Assembly (NCBI GenBank): GCA_963920635.1
Contig: OY987299.1
Coordinates: 123,071,373 to 123,135,372, forward strand
Length of the DNA stretch: 64,000 bases
Reading direction: 5' to 3'
Origin: Pseudeuparius sepicola
Taxonomy: Eukaryota; Arthropoda; Insecta; Coleoptera; Anthribidae
Positions 33,970 through 45,697 of the stretch are shown here, piece after piece (positions within the stretch are counted from its first letter, which is position 1; each line of letters begins with the position of its first letter). Both the position numbers and the translations under genes were made by a program. The notes under the pieces were generated by a model that made no database searches, was not told the origin of the DNA, and saw only the letters and a program-made list of their open reading frames with translations.

Positions 33970-34201
33970 ACTTCCCCCAAAAATTAACGCACCACCAAAA
34001 AACAGGCTATAATTTGAGACACCCGGTATTTATAAAAAAGAGGTTTCTATGCAAATACAGTTAGTACACCAACGTTCTGGAAGAGACAACCTATCATTAA
34101 AAAAAAAATTCGCCCAAATCGGACTATTGGTTTTGACAAAAATGTACTTTAAACTTTTGGGTATTTTTTTGGTGCATGGTGCGTTAATTTTTGGGGGAAG
34201 T
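33970..34201. mobile_element. Small foldback MITE
   Basis: CTTCCCCCAAAAATTAACGC at the left pairs with GCGTTAATTTTTGGGGGAAG at the right, continuing into ACCACCAAAAAA. About 230 bp, no coding. Confidence 0.8.
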
Positions 34202-34322
34202 TTCTGGTAATTTTATATCACAGAAGAAGAAAATACATTTCAGGTACCTATATACTAAAATCGAGCAATTCTTATTACGCCTGGCGTATTATAAGCACGT
34301 GTTCGACGACGTTTCGCGAAAC

Positions 34323-34596
34323 AAGGCGATTGGTCAATAGGCCATAAAATATCAGCGCGCCTGGCAACAGGGACGTACTCGATCGCAAAAGTATATTTAC
34401 GCTGTTTTATCTTGTTGCTTTCAGCTATTTAGACACTGCCACAAATAATTTAATCGATGTTTTGAACCTTTTTAATGCTGCCAATAATTTTTTCCGAAAT
34501 ATTTTTATGTAAACAATTGTAAAACTAAAATTAAATAAAGGTCGTGCCTGAGTGTGGCTCTGGTGAATATCTCAACGCATGTGCTCTTGTTTTCGC
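34323..34596 (+). repeat. Dispersed repeat family C, copy 2
   Basis: Closely similar to 23214-23471. Its right part lies inside the 271-bp tandem duplication, so a third partial copy occurs at 34745-34867. Confidence 0.85.
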
Positions 34597-35015
34597 AAAC
34601 GAGACATCAGATTTGACTGATTTTTTGTCCAAATATGCGCAATATAATGTAGTATTTGAGTTGAGCATCGGTTCTTTAAAAAACCTAGTAATTTTAAAAA
34701 CAAACACTAAAAACACACTTGGGTTGGCACTATGTGCGTTGATTAATGCTGCCAATAATTTTTTCCGAAATATTTTTATGTAAACAATTGTAAAACTAAA
34801 ATTAAATAAAGGTCGTGCCTGAGTGTGGCTCTGGTGAATATCTCAACGCATGTGCTCTTGTTTTCGCAAACGAGACATCAGATTTGACTAATTTTTTGTC
34901 CAAATATGCGCAATATAATGTAGTATTTGAGTTGAGCATTGGTTCTTTAAAAAACCTAGTAATTTTAAAAACAAACACTAAAAACACACTTGGGTTGGCA
35001 CTATGTGCGTTGATA
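34474..35015 (+). repeat. 271-bp tandem duplication, nearly identical
   Basis: 34474-34744 and 34745-35015 differ by only a few substitutions (for example GACTGATT against GACTAATT). This is a recent head-to-tail duplication, or possibly an assembly artefact. Confidence 0.95.
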
Positions 35016-35172
35016 ATCCTCACCCAACGCTTTAAGCCCCCATTTTTTCAAATTAATATTCACAAGGAAAACTATTCTATACTTATTCTCTGTGACTTTT
35101 GTTATTAAATTAATACGTACCTACCTACATATCGTCTCTTTCATATTTCAAAGAATCAAAATACCTAACATG

Positions 35173-35946
35173 TACGGGGTGTCCCAGCTAACGTGATAAA
35201 CCCGATTTTCTCGACAATTTTAAAGATAAATAATTGATGGTTCAAAAACCAAACTTGTGTGGAAGTTTCCGAGAAATTCGAATACGGCGTCAAACTTAAT
35301 ATACGAGCTGTTGTACCCTTTTCCAAAAAATTGCGTGAAGTTGGATTTTTTCTTACTCGTGGTTTGACCGGTCTTATTTTTAAGACATTCTGTATATTTT
35401 GGGTTTTTAGGTTCCTTTTCTTCTCTTAATTCCAACCAAATACTTATATAGTTTTATATGTATAAGTTATTTCTAACAATATACTTTTAGCATTCCATGC
35501 AAAGATCTGAATAATTTATCATATATTTTGACGAAATTTATCAAAAAATTAAAATTCGCTGCTTGGTTATTTTTTGGAGATAAATATATAAAACTATATT
35601 ATATGGTTGGAATTACAAAAAGAACCCAAAAAATCCAAAATATATACACTATGTCAAAAATTCGAGCAAGTGATGTTGACTTCCGGTCAAACCGACAGTC
35701 AGAAATAAGGACCAACAACTTGTTGTTACTCGCCGTATACTCATTACTAATATAGGTACCGTGTTAAAATCCAACTTCTAAATTTTTTGGAAAAGGGTAT
35801 TTTTATAGTATAGTACGTTTGGTGTCATATTATAATTCCTCGGAAAATTCTTTACAAGTTTAGTTTTTGAACCATCAATTTATCTTTAGAATTAGCTACC
35901 GAAAAAGTCTGGTTCATCGCGTTATGTGCGACTGCGACACCCTGTA
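35173..35946. mobile_element. Foldback, TACGGGGTGTCCC end
   Basis: TACGGGGTGTC at the left and GACACCCTGTA at the right are the tips. Paired arm blocks include AAAGATAAATAATTGATGG against CCATCAATTTATCTTT. The centre near 35480-35540 is unpaired, with no coding sequence. Confidence 0.8.
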
Positions 35947-36437
35947 CAGTGTGCCTCATGTGTTTTCGAGCCACATTGTAAAATGTTTATTAATTGTGCG
36001 ATATGACCCGGATTTTATTTGTAGACATTGACAAACTGCATTTTTTGAGCAAAAATGACCTCTTTCATACCAAATCCACAGGCCTGCTATGCCAAAATTA
36101 CTAAAACACATCAGCGATTTTTTTAGAAAAAATCTGTGGATTCAGCACCCTTCAAGACGGGCCTGTACCAAATTTTACCAAAAAACTTCAAATACTTACC
36201 TAATAACGATTTTGTAGAAAAATTAAAAATTCACATAAGGTAGGTATTTATTTATTTTCAAAAATTCAAAATTAGCCTTTGCCATGAAAAAAAAAACGAA
36301 TAAAATTAAACTTTAAGACCTTGGTATTATTAGTATTAGTCTTATGCTTATATAGAACAAAAGAAAACAAAAAAAAATAAAATTCCATCACAAAAACTAG
36401 GTCACCCGAAAACAAATGGGTCGCACATTATGTCAGG
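35947..36437. other. Non-coding gap
   Basis: No gene. One long-spaced inverted pair, AATCCACAG (36073) against CTGTGGATT (36134), is the only structure. Confidence 0.45.
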
Positions 36438-36860
36438 TAATCTAAAAACGCTCTTTAATTGTACACCAGATTGACATGTAAATATTTCACGTCCCTAGAA
36501 TTCCCTAAGCGGCGGCCATATTGATATTATTGATAGGGTGACGGAGGACAGGGTCGTAATCAACAGAATTTACGTTTTACGCACACGAATCCTAAATTTG
36601 AATAGATAGAAGTTAACATTAAACGTTGTTCTTTGAAGCACAGAAAAAGGCTATAGTTATAGTTTCTGTGTTTGAAGTTAGGTTAGAGCCACAGAATATC
36701 AAGGTTAAGGTTAGGCATCTGTCACAAGTTCGGACATCTCTGCCAGACATGCTAAATACGCCCCTGCACGCGCCCAGAACAATGCTGCCAACCTTGTATT
36801 AAGTACCAAATTAAGAAATGAAATTTCTATAGAGTACAGTTAAAGAGCGTTTTTAGATTA
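36438..36860. mobile_element. MITE with TAATCTAAAAACGCTC ends
   Basis: TAATCTAAAAACGCTCTTTA at the left pairs with TAAAGAGCGTTTTTAGATTA at the right, followed by a further GTAC match. The 420-bp interior is unpaired and carries the micro-hairpin at 36632-36677. Confidence 0.75.
36632..36677. repeat. Micro-hairpin with 7-bp direct repeats (1)
   Basis: TTTGAAG lies at 36632-36638 and again at 36671-36677. Between them is a 32-nt core starting CACAGAAA and ending TTTCTGTG, with an inner CTATA/TATAG pair and a 4-nt bulge. The layout is that of an insertion with target duplication. Confidence 0.8.
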
Positions 36861-38219
36861 TTTAAATATTTACTGAGAAATTTAAATAAATACACTTTCC
36901 ATTTTATTTGTTCACTCAAACCCAAACACCGTACCTACCTACCTAACCAATTTCTTGAATTTATAGTAAGTCTAGCAACAAAACTTGGCTATGAAAAGAC
37001 TGAAAATAAATTAAATTGAAGAAATAACATGAAATGATTAACAATAGATACCTCGATAGATACAAAATACCGTATTGCTTTTCATAGTCAATAGGGATGT
37101 TCATTGTGCATATTACCACAGTAGAAACTTACTATCGCGGCATAAATGGATATACTTATATACTTATATATTTTTTGTCAGACGTGGTCTGGGTAACGAC
37201 TCCACGGGTTCATTTATGAGCAGGGACAACTACAGCGAGATGAGTATCCTTCGGTTGTTATTTAGTTAATTTGAGAAAATCAGCTCTTTTAAAAACTTGG
37301 TCTAGTTTTTTAACATGTTATAGCAGATTTTTAAAATATTACCATAGATATACGGTCAATAGGGAGGTTGAAAAGGGCAAAACTGCGGGTGATAGTGGCT
37401 AATGCAGCGTATCGTGTGCGGCAGTGACGTGTCACTCGCCGTAGCCGTTTTATAGCAGCGCCAAATTTGCCGCTTCTGGATATTATTTCTATGATTGATA
37501 CATGTTTGTACAGTACTATGGAGGGTAGAGGTAGGGAGGGCCATCTCTGTGTTATAAAATTGACCGTCAAAACCATTAAATTAGGATGGCGCTGCTGTTG
37601 CCACCGGGTACCAATTTAAAAAAAAGCGCCAAAAGTTGGTAGTGACATTAGACAAGGAAAGGTTAACATCCGCCTTCTAGAGGCGCCGTTTTCAAAGCAA
37701 ATAATCGTTGACTGATATATTATTAAAGACTGCTCACGGCTGTCACGTCTGACACATTTTTAGCTCACCATGCGCTTTCCGGAGATAAAATACAATGCAG
37801 ATACATTGTTAGCCATCAGAGCCATCTGTTTTCCAGGACATAAAGCTATAGCCGGGAGAAGTCTTTATAAATACGTCAGTCAACGAAATAATATTTTTAA
37901 ATGATAATAAAATTAATACATTTCTGAAAATTAGTTTTATAGATGGTTAGTTAATCAATTAGATATTTTTCCATACCTCCGAACTGTGCTACTTTCTACT
38001 CGGCGGCAAACTTCACTTTGTCTACAACCGCTAAGTTCGGGTCATACCCGGTGAGAACACGAGCGCCATTCTGGAGACTTCCTGAACCCTTACTTAATGC
38101 TTTTAGATGACAGTTTTTGAGCCGAACACCCATATAATAAGATGGTCCTCTTATATACCTATAGCAACCAGGTATGTGGGTCCTCCTTACCTCTACCCTT
38201 CATATACAGTACCTACAGA
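36861..38219. other. Non-coding stretch
   Basis: No supported gene. About 38010-38080 contains a short hairpin CGGGT-CAT-ACCCG in a moderately GC-rich context. Confidence 0.4.
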
Positions 38220-38260
38220 CTTAAAACAGTGACTATACTTTCTATAGTCACTGCTTAAAA
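38220..38260. repeat. Micro-hairpin with 7-bp direct repeats (2)
   Basis: CTTAAAA flanks both sides exactly (38220-38226 and 38254-38260). The 27-nt core is CAGTGACTATA, loop CTTTC, TATAGTCACTG. The same arms recur at 45673-45697. Confidence 0.85.
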
Positions 38261-38892
38261 CTTAGATCTCGAGTTAGATCTACCTAGGTATCGATTTTGG
38301 TTATATTGAAATTGAGTGAATTCGCCTATATTATTATCATTGACAGTAATTATTTGAATTATTGTTTTTACGACGTTTTTTATTAGCTTAATAAGTTTTG
38401 GAATTACCATTTGCATTTGAAACTGCTAGAAAATTTCATCTGCGGCACATTTTAATGAAAATTTGCCGAAACATTTTTATATTCGCATTAAAATATCATT
38501 ATACCTAGTTCTTATAAATTACACACCCACCATCACAAAATTAATTTTTATATCTCTATAATGTCTACCCAACATAATTTGAGCTTTAAAAAAACGGGGA
38601 GAATTCCAAGAATAAACTATAGGACCGAGGATATGAATAACTGTGAAATATGTGGCCAAATTTTCAAAAAGTCTGTGTTTATACATATTTGAATTTGAAC
38701 AGAAGATCAAATTGTAATGAGAATGAGGTGGGTCAGAGAGATTTTGGCTCTTGGATCACATAGAAATTTGTGAAATATTGAATGAATAAGAAAAGCTATA
38801 TAGAAGGAATTGAAGAACATACCTAACTGATTGTGTTAGTAACAACTGTTTTCCTACAATTTTAAGTATACTTTTACAAAAATATTGTCATA
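38261..38892. other. Non-coding gap
   Basis: AT-rich, no gene or terminal structure seen. A 63-codon minus frame at 38519-38710 has no domain. Confidence 0.45.
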
Positions 38893-39111
38893 TCTATACT
38901 AATATTATAAAGAGAAAAGATTTGTATTTTTGTTTGTAATGAATAAATTCAAAAAACTAGACCGATTTTATTAAATTAAATTAATTTTTAAATTCTTTCA
39001 CTAACAGAATGCTACATTTTCACTGAGTAACATAGGCTATATTGTTAATCGATTTAAATTAGGGATATAAATAAATATGTTTACCCGTGCGAAGCCGGGA
39101 AAAGCCGCTAG
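38893..39111 (+). mobile_element. Helitron-like non-autonomous element
   Basis: It begins TCTATACTAATATTATAAAG and ends CCCGTGCGAAGCCGGG followed by AAAAGCCGCTAG, with A on the left and T on the right. The 5' TC, 3' CTAG, subterminal hairpin CCCG/CGGG and insertion between A and T match Helitron rules. Both end sequences are, from general knowledge, widespread in insect non-autonomous Helitron or SINE-like repeats. 219 bp, no coding. Confidence 0.65.
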
Positions 39112-39700
39112 TTACCAATAAAATAGCCCTGAAGAAGTCTAAGTAAAACCACGAAACGTTGGTTATTTAAAAAAAATAGTTTTTTTGTCCTAAGCAAAAG
39201 GGGCGGCCATTTTGGACAATTTTATTGTGTTCTATACACAAGTACAGGAATTTTCTGTAAATAGGTGTTTAAAAAATGATTTTCCGTTTGTTTCTTTTTA
39301 TCTTCTGTATCATCGAATTGATACTACTTGTCATTTCAATGTTCTGTATACCTAAATTTTTCTCTAAATTATCATAATTCTACAGGTACAAATGTCAAAC
39401 TTTTGTTAACAGGACAGTTTATTATTTTTCTATTCATGGCAATCCTAATATACGATAATTCAGTATTTAAAAGCAATTCCAAATCTTCGACTTTGTTGGT
39501 AAATCCTACTTGAATATTAACGTGCATAATCACTAATTATTGGTGATTCTCCGTATTGTTTGATCTAAAAAAACTTCTCTTGGTATGGTTGCTGGTTCTC
39601 GATAATAGTATTTGTATTTTTACGGAACAAGTATCTATCTACCAGAACCAGACGAGTTCCTGTCGGCCAAAGTTTTCCATCTCTAACGGCGTCTTTATAC
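39112..39700. other. Non-coding gap; hammerhead-core-like motif at ~39128
   Basis: CCTGAAGAAGTC followed within 17 nt by CACGAAACG resembles the CUGANGA and GAAA cores of hammerhead ribozymes, but stem II does not pair. No gene. Confidence 0.3.
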
Positions 39701-39748
39701 ATATTGGCACAGACCTATATAGCAAGCTATATAGGTCTGTGATATTGG
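39701..39748. repeat. Micro-hairpin with 7-bp direct repeats (3)
   Basis: ATATTGG at 39701-39707 and 39742-39748 encloses a perfect 34-nt palindrome, arm CACAGACCTATATAGC, loop AA, and the exact complement ending CTGTG. It is the longest of the set. Confidence 0.9.
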
Positions 39749-41349
39749 AAAGGGACGCGAATATTAAAGGAAGTCAGACATTCACCATTCCTTAAATTCC
39801 TCTTTCGCATGTATTGCCACATATTTTATTCAGGTATGTTTTAATTTGTGCCCGTGTTGTAATTTTCTCCAGGTTTGTGACAAATATCCATCCATCTTTT
39901 CTGGATTACTATAAATCCACCGTCTCCTTGTAATTCTTTTTTGTCGTGTTTGCTTTGATTTTTTTCCTCAGTGTCCTTTTTTTACTTTACGCCAAATACT
40001 TTATGTCGAATGTTCGTTTTTGTTAGAACTGCTTGCCAAGTTTTCCTCTAGATTTCTGATAGATGAGAGTATTTTTATTATTGGTTGTTTTTTATGTGTA
40101 GCGCTAGGTGGCACTTCCATCTTCGTTTTCGATGATTTTTGTAGTCTTTCGACAGTTAACAATTTATCTCGCAATTTATCTGCAGAGATTTCTACTTTCG
40201 ACAGTTTTAAGTTTGGTTTTTCATTAGTTCTTGACACAAACATAAAAATACTGGAAGCTGACCCGCTGCATGTGCTGCAGAACCATCTGATATTGGCCGT
40301 TTCTATACCATACTGTGTTCAAAAAGAATTGATAGCACAGAGGAGGTTCCAGGGCCAAAAAATGATCGTAAACCAGAGGCGGCGTTATTATCTTTTATTT
40401 TCAATGCGTGTAAAATAAATAAAACTATCTTTAAAAATATGGTTGTTGTCTATCAAATGACTAGCGTATGCTGAATTTTGTTTTTTAATTGCCAAAATCT
40501 CTTTCAGACAACAACCATATTTTCATGGATAATTTTCCTATTTACACATTGAACATAAAAGAAAGAAGTTATCTTTTTAGATTACAATATTAATGCCCCT
40601 TTTGAGGCAATTATGTATAGTATTTAGGATGTAGGTAATTATCTTAATTCCTGGCAATTTTAATATAGGCAAATATTAAAACCCTTATTATGCCTTTTAT
40701 TACTTTATATTAATTATGACACTTAAAATTGTAGGTAATTACACCTATTTGCCATAAATGGAATAATCATAAACGTGAAATATATTCATTTGTGGTTTGG
40801 CAGTATAGTAGTATGGCTTTGAGTTCATGTTTTATACCAAGACCCTCGAACCAGGTTTGCAAAAGCCATTTTTCTGCAAGAGAAAAAACTATATAGTTTT
40901 AAATGTTCACGATGCACTAGTACATCAGCAGCCCTCTAGCACTGTTCGCAGCATAGTTGTGGAATGTTCGAGAGGCAACCATTTATAGATTTCTGAAAGA
41001 AAGAAGGACCACAGGTGAACTTAATGAAGCCAAAGAAAAAAACAGGAAAGAAGCCAACGCCAATCGACAGCGATGCTAAGTATAGTCTACCTTACCAGAG
41101 AATACGAGCCTCAAGAATGCGAGTAAAAAATTTCGAATGTTGCCAAACTTCCAAATATAATTCTCTTTAGGAAATATAATAAACCAAAGCCATTACGCTA
41201 GTGCACCAGAATTGTACAGGTTTTTTGCGATCCGGCAACGCCTAGCAAGCCCAGTAAAGATTCATCCTGCAATCAGTATTCCAAGCTGAATATTTCGTAG
41301 AGCGACTGGCGGTCGCAAATATCACGTACACTAGTCTTCGCCTCATAGC
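39749..41349. other. Non-coding stretch with overlapping frames
   Basis: A plus frame (40020-40418, 132 codons) and a minus frame (40001-40243, 81 codons) overlap. The minus one has a more protein-like, charged composition (KLSKVEISADKLRDKL), but I recognise no family in either. It could be a decayed transposase fragment. Confidence 0.3.
40434..40523. repeat. Hairpin with 18-bp perfect stem, 54-nt loop
   Basis: AAAATATGGTTGTTGTCT at 40434-40451 pairs exactly with AGACAACAACCATATTTT at 40506-40523. No flanking direct repeat. A small foldback or a pre-miRNA-like fold; the loop is large for an animal miRNA. Confidence 0.6.
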
Positions 41350-42075
41350 CGTGCGCGAAGTGAGACAATTTGCGTTTTGCGGTGTTAGTAGTGGTTGTAT
41401 AATGACCAGTGTCCGCGGAAAGACCATACATAGCCAAGCCAGGGAAATTATCGCAAACGTAATAAGGGTTTGCGTCGTTTGCGATGAGGAGGCAACTAAT
41501 AACGCTTTCAAATTACTTATTTTATCCTCAACTGACTACAAAAATTTTCAACGCCGTTATTACCGACGCCTGTGGCGGCAGCAATTTTATGGCCTATTCA
41601 CGCGTCTCTAGCGTTCTCTCCTATGTTTTACTATATGCCATAAGAAGGATAGTTCACAAGTTTTAATTCAAAAAAGAGCTACCGTCATTAAATAAAATCT
41701 TACAAGCTTGAATGAAGACAACGATTTCCCGAAGTGAGAAGAACCGCATTGTGGACAGTCTTTAAGGACATGAATTTTCGCTGGGAGAAACAAAACCGAA
41801 AGTCTATTCTCATAGACAAACCAGAAATCATTAGTTGGGAAAGAGAATACCTACGGGCGATAAGAAGATTTCGAAGTGAGGGAAGAAACATTTTTTACTT
41901 GGATGAAACTTGGTTGAACGAGGGACATACTGTTTCAAAAGTATGAAAAGACAAAAATATTCAAAGTTCTCGGCAAGCTTTTATGGAAGGGTGGTCAAGA
42001 GGTATAAACCCTCCCTCTGGAAAAGGTCGTAGGTTAATAATAACACACGTTGGAAGATGGATTTGTAGTGTTTGA
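41350..42075 (+). pseudogene. IS630/Tc1-type transposase with YLDETW motif, broken
   Basis: The fragments run in order. VRGKTIHSQAREIIANVIRV, then EEATNNAFKL, gives the N-terminal region. ALWTVFKDMNFRWEKQNRKS, then RPEI-like and RAIRRFRSEGRNIF, leads to YLDETWLNEGHTVSK with the first catalytic Asp, a stop, and GKGRRLIITHVG. This order matches a large insect family of DDE transposases in which YLDETW precedes a GKGKRLI block. Several frameshifts and stops break it; the second D and the E are absent or unrecognisable downstream. No terminal repeats were found. Confidence 0.75.
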
Positions 42076-43340
42076 TAAAAAAAACATATTTTACTAACTC
42101 CATAGCCTAGAGGTACAAACTTCTCTACAGGTTTTACGTAATTTCTTCAAAACCACATGTATAGGTAGATTAGGACATGACTGTGGATGCGCCAGACGAA
42201 GGATACAAACTCACTGATTTAATTATGTCTGAGATGGTGCCCATGGCTCGATTTATTTCTTATAGTCCCGCGTGTCTTATTGTGGTTCTTTTATCGTTTT
42301 TGTTTATATTTTCCGGGAATTGCCGTCTATTCCAAAGGAGTTTTCAAACATCCTCTGCCCCCCCCGACACCCAAACATTCCGACAATGTTCTTCGGACAT
42401 TCTTGTCCGGCAAAGAAACGCCGATGGGGAATCTAGAAATGCTATTCGAAAATCTTGACCTCTAGAACGTCCCCTTGGCTTTTTAGTGCCGTCTGCCGGG
42501 CCCGAGAACATGCCATTCGAAATTTAGGATTCCACAAATTTCTACCTGGAGCCAGAAGGGACCGGAAAGCCGCGCAACCCGTCTGGGTGCTTTTGGGTAT
42601 TGTGTGCCCGGCCTTCGGGCGGCCAGAAAAAATATACGGACCTTCGGGCCCGAACCAGAGACGTAGAAGCCCAATTTATAATGCTGCGCGCAAAAAAAAT
42701 TGTTTGCAATTTCGTCTCTTTTCTGGGTTTCATGGATTTGCTTTCCGATGTGCTTTCGATATTTTCAGTGGACAGGCAGCATTTCGCTTTTATGTAAACA
42801 TCGACGAAAGGGAGTTATTTTGAGCCCAACAAAGAACTTGTTTTTATCTTAATTCTAAAGTGGCAAGAGACATCTCGACAAATAGCCTATCAAACTACCT
42901 TTCACTAGATGTTAGTTAGTTAATTTTGCGAGATGCCTGGCGAGTACCTGGTTTTTTCAAATAGTGTTAGGTAATATTAAGTAGGTATTACAAAGCTGAG
43001 CGAAATTATTCTAATTGTTTTTGCAAATATTCAAAAACTGACTGCTGCGACTAAAACCACGCATGTTTTACCCATAAATCATTTTTTCAGAGGGTGTGCT
43101 TTATAAGCTTTATACGAGGCTTTATCATGACCGTCCATAAGTTGTGATTTAATAAAAATTATATTGATATCTACTACTATCTACTCATATAAAAAATTAT
43201 ATTGATATCTATCAGTAAAATTAACAAAGAACTAGGGCATTTTTGAATAGAGGTTGACGATTTCTTTAATAAAATAATGAAATATTTTGAAATAAACTAA
43301 TATTTGAAAAAAAAATAAGAAAAAGTTGCCAAATGCGCAT
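42076..43340. other. Non-coding stretch with GC-rich island (42350-42680)
   Basis: Overlapping frames on both strands up to 122 codons (42455-42823) track the GC content and show no domain. CCTTCGGGCGG and CCTTCGGGCCC motifs give short hairpins. Possibly an old conserved regulatory island. Confidence 0.35.
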
Positions 43341-44033
43341 TGTTCAAAACAAGTGGTTTTCTTGAAATAGGATGTCAAAATTTTGTCATATTCAATACTT
43401 TCCATTTTGGAAATGAATAATTTTTGGTTCTTTGTTCATAGGGATTTTTTCTCTTGAAATGGTTCAGTTGATCTAAAACATTTAAAAGCGGTAGGGTGAA
43501 AATTTTATTAATGTCTTGTATTACGGCTGTGTTAAGTAATTAATTGTAGAAATGGGTTTGCAGCCAAAAAAACATTTAATATACTTCTTTCAAATAACCA
43601 AGCTTTCGTTCATTATTTGGAACTTCTTGAACATTTTATGTTCCGAATGTTGGAGTTAACAGGTGTTTTGGGCCACGTCTTGGCAATTTCAACCCAAACG
43701 GTTAATTTTATCGTTAAAAACAAAAATACACGTTTGTTGCAAATGAAAAGATGCACTAAAATGATGGACCTGAAACACAAAAAACATAACCTCAAACCAA
43801 AAAGATAAGCTCAAAAAGTTACGAGTAAAAGCACGATCCAAAAACAGCGCAAACGACGCCATCTGTGAGATACGTTTAAATTGACATCTTCAGCTGATTT
43901 GCCACCCCAGAAAACACAGCAGTACCAAATTTCAGTTCAGCAGCTTGATTATTTTGGGAGATATCGCCATAATTCAATATCAAAAAGAGAACTATCCTGT
44001 ATCTGAGAAACGTAGAGCCTGGGATACCCTGTA
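43341..44033. mobile_element. Foldback (family B, copy 2)
   Basis: Closely matches 19440-19964, including GTTTTCTTGAAATAGG, AAATGAAAAGATGCACTA and AAAAGCACGATCCAAAA. The right tip is CTGGGATACCCTGTA. The left tip is missing. Confidence 0.75.
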
Positions 44034-44849
44034 CACAAGGTGATTTAGTTTTATTCTAGGACACTTCAATAGGTGATATAAAACCATAAAACATTACTAT
44101 TTTGTGGCATAACTATTTATCCACAGCCGCCTCGTTTTCGAGATACGGGATGTTTAAATTCTAAAAAAATTAACGTTTGGTACACAGCATGCATTGATTA
44201 TGTGTCACAAATGTGGCAGTAGCAAGTTGGCAAGATTTTTGGTATACACTAAATTTTTTTTTATGAAGAAAAATACTAAAATACGGCCTTGTCCACCTAG
44301 TGGTCAAAGATCCTACCAAAACTGCGGTATAGACCCGTAGGGCGTAGACGGTAATGAAACACCCCTTGTGGGACAAGTTATTTTTTACTGTGTATTTTAA
44401 AGCTAATTATTAGATATACAACGTTGTAAGCAATTTAGATAGGTATGTGTTTTCTAATTATTTATCGCTATATAGTAATTTATTGAAGTGAATGAATAGG
44501 TAATAAAAACTTGTAATAATAATATGAAATTTTAGGATCGGGACAGGAGACGGTGATGAGCAAATGGTATTATAGTCGAGAACAGTACTGGTTAGTTTTT
44601 TTGCCAAATTAATCATAGTAGAATTTTGTTAGAAAATATTTTTTAGAGTAAAATTATATAAAAAAAAAACAGGGACAGGTATTTTAAAACTGTTTGAAAG
44701 TGAAGTGATCCACATACGTCATGTGAGCAGATTTTCCGCCATTTTTGCGGCATTACATTTCGTTGTTGATATGTTTTTGGGATTTGCTAAGTAAATTGGC
44801 TATTCTCAAATTTATTTGTGAATGATTTGATATTATTTACTGATACTGG

Positions 44850-44889
44850 CTATCTGCACAGATAACTCAACCGTTATCTGTGCTATCTG
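44850..44889. repeat. Micro-hairpin with 7-bp direct repeats (4)
   Basis: CTATCTG at 44850-44856 and 44883-44889 flanks a 26-nt core, CACAGATAAC, loop TCAACC, GTTATCTGTG. Perfect 10-bp stem. Confidence 0.85.
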
Positions 44890-45672
44890 ATGATTTATCA
44901 ACGTTTATAAATAAATATTAAGCGAACCGTTACACCGATAATAATTTATTAAATGTACCTATAATATACAGAACGATTCCCGAATTGGATATTTTTCCGA
45001 TCGAGGCACAGTAGGCACACAGCAAACGCCGTATTGTTGTAAGTGTTGAACATTGTTCTGACATTACTTAGCACTCGTAGGTTGGATACAGAACAATGTA
45101 TCAAAACAGTTTGCAATTGAGATTTTGCAAAAACTACGACAGTTGGTAGTTAAATAATACCTACATAAGTGTGTTGGTCTTAATAATTTTGATCCTTTTT
45201 TACTCAGTTTATCACAGAAGTTATTATTTCGAAAAAGTAAATATGAATTTGACAATCTAATTAGTACTATTATTTTGTCTTCGTTGCCATTTGCGGCTAG
45301 GGCCGACTTTTTTTTCTAGGATAGCATTCGCTCAAGTAGTACGGAAAACCCTAGAAAACCATAGTAATCCCAGTGAGTGTAGGACAATTAGTAAATCACA
45401 CGTATAAAGCTATTTTGCTGTATTATCAAGGATTCCTAAACTTAAAGACATAAACGTGCTTTATAATGTTTTGCCCTCGGTTTTGCCTGTATTGAAGGTA
45501 CTGATTTCACGAAAAATGAGGATTTCTGCCTCGATTAGTTTGTCGAAACAACTCAAAGTTGCGCGCCACTGTAAAAACGGAAGCGGCATCCAGCCATATG
45601 CAGAGACTGTCCCGGTCGAGCGTTAAGCCCAAATTTGCTCCTTCCCGGGGTTCTTGATTCGAAGGGCCAAAG

Positions 45673-45697
45673 CAGTGACTATATTCTATAGTCACTG
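45673..45697. repeat. Micro-hairpin, same arms as copy 2
   Basis: CAGTGACTATA, loop TTC, TATAGTCACTG. The arms are identical to 38227-38253. Flanks are GCCAAAG and CCAACAT, so no exact 7-bp duplication; a 5-bp GCCAA repeat overlaps the hairpin edge. Confidence 0.75.

Larger units (their letters stand above)
33818..35015. repeat. Inverted and tandem duplicated block
   Basis: 33818-33965 is an inverted copy of 34612-34736 and of 34883-35007, sharing the segment with GCGCATATTTGGACAAA. All three copies carry an open frame with PMLNS and LYCAYLDKK. This may reflect common descent rather than coding selection. The right side is a 271-bp tandem duplication (34474-35015). Confidence 0.8.

Noticed and set aside
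36073..36142. AATCCACAG/CTGTGGATT pair as another micro-hairpin
   Set aside because: The loop is over 50 nt, the CACAG is not at the outer tip and there is no 7-bp duplication.
37985..38090. Segment resembling a 5S rRNA or other structured RNA
   Set aside because: Only a short CGGGTCATACCCG hairpin is present; internal control boxes and full pairing of 5S rRNA are absent.
40020..40418. 132-codon plus-strand frame
   Set aside because: Overlaps a more protein-like minus frame; neither could be assigned, so no gene is called.
42455..42823. 122-codon plus-strand frame
   Set aside because: Overlapped by two minus frames and another plus frame in the same GC island; no domain or codon signal.
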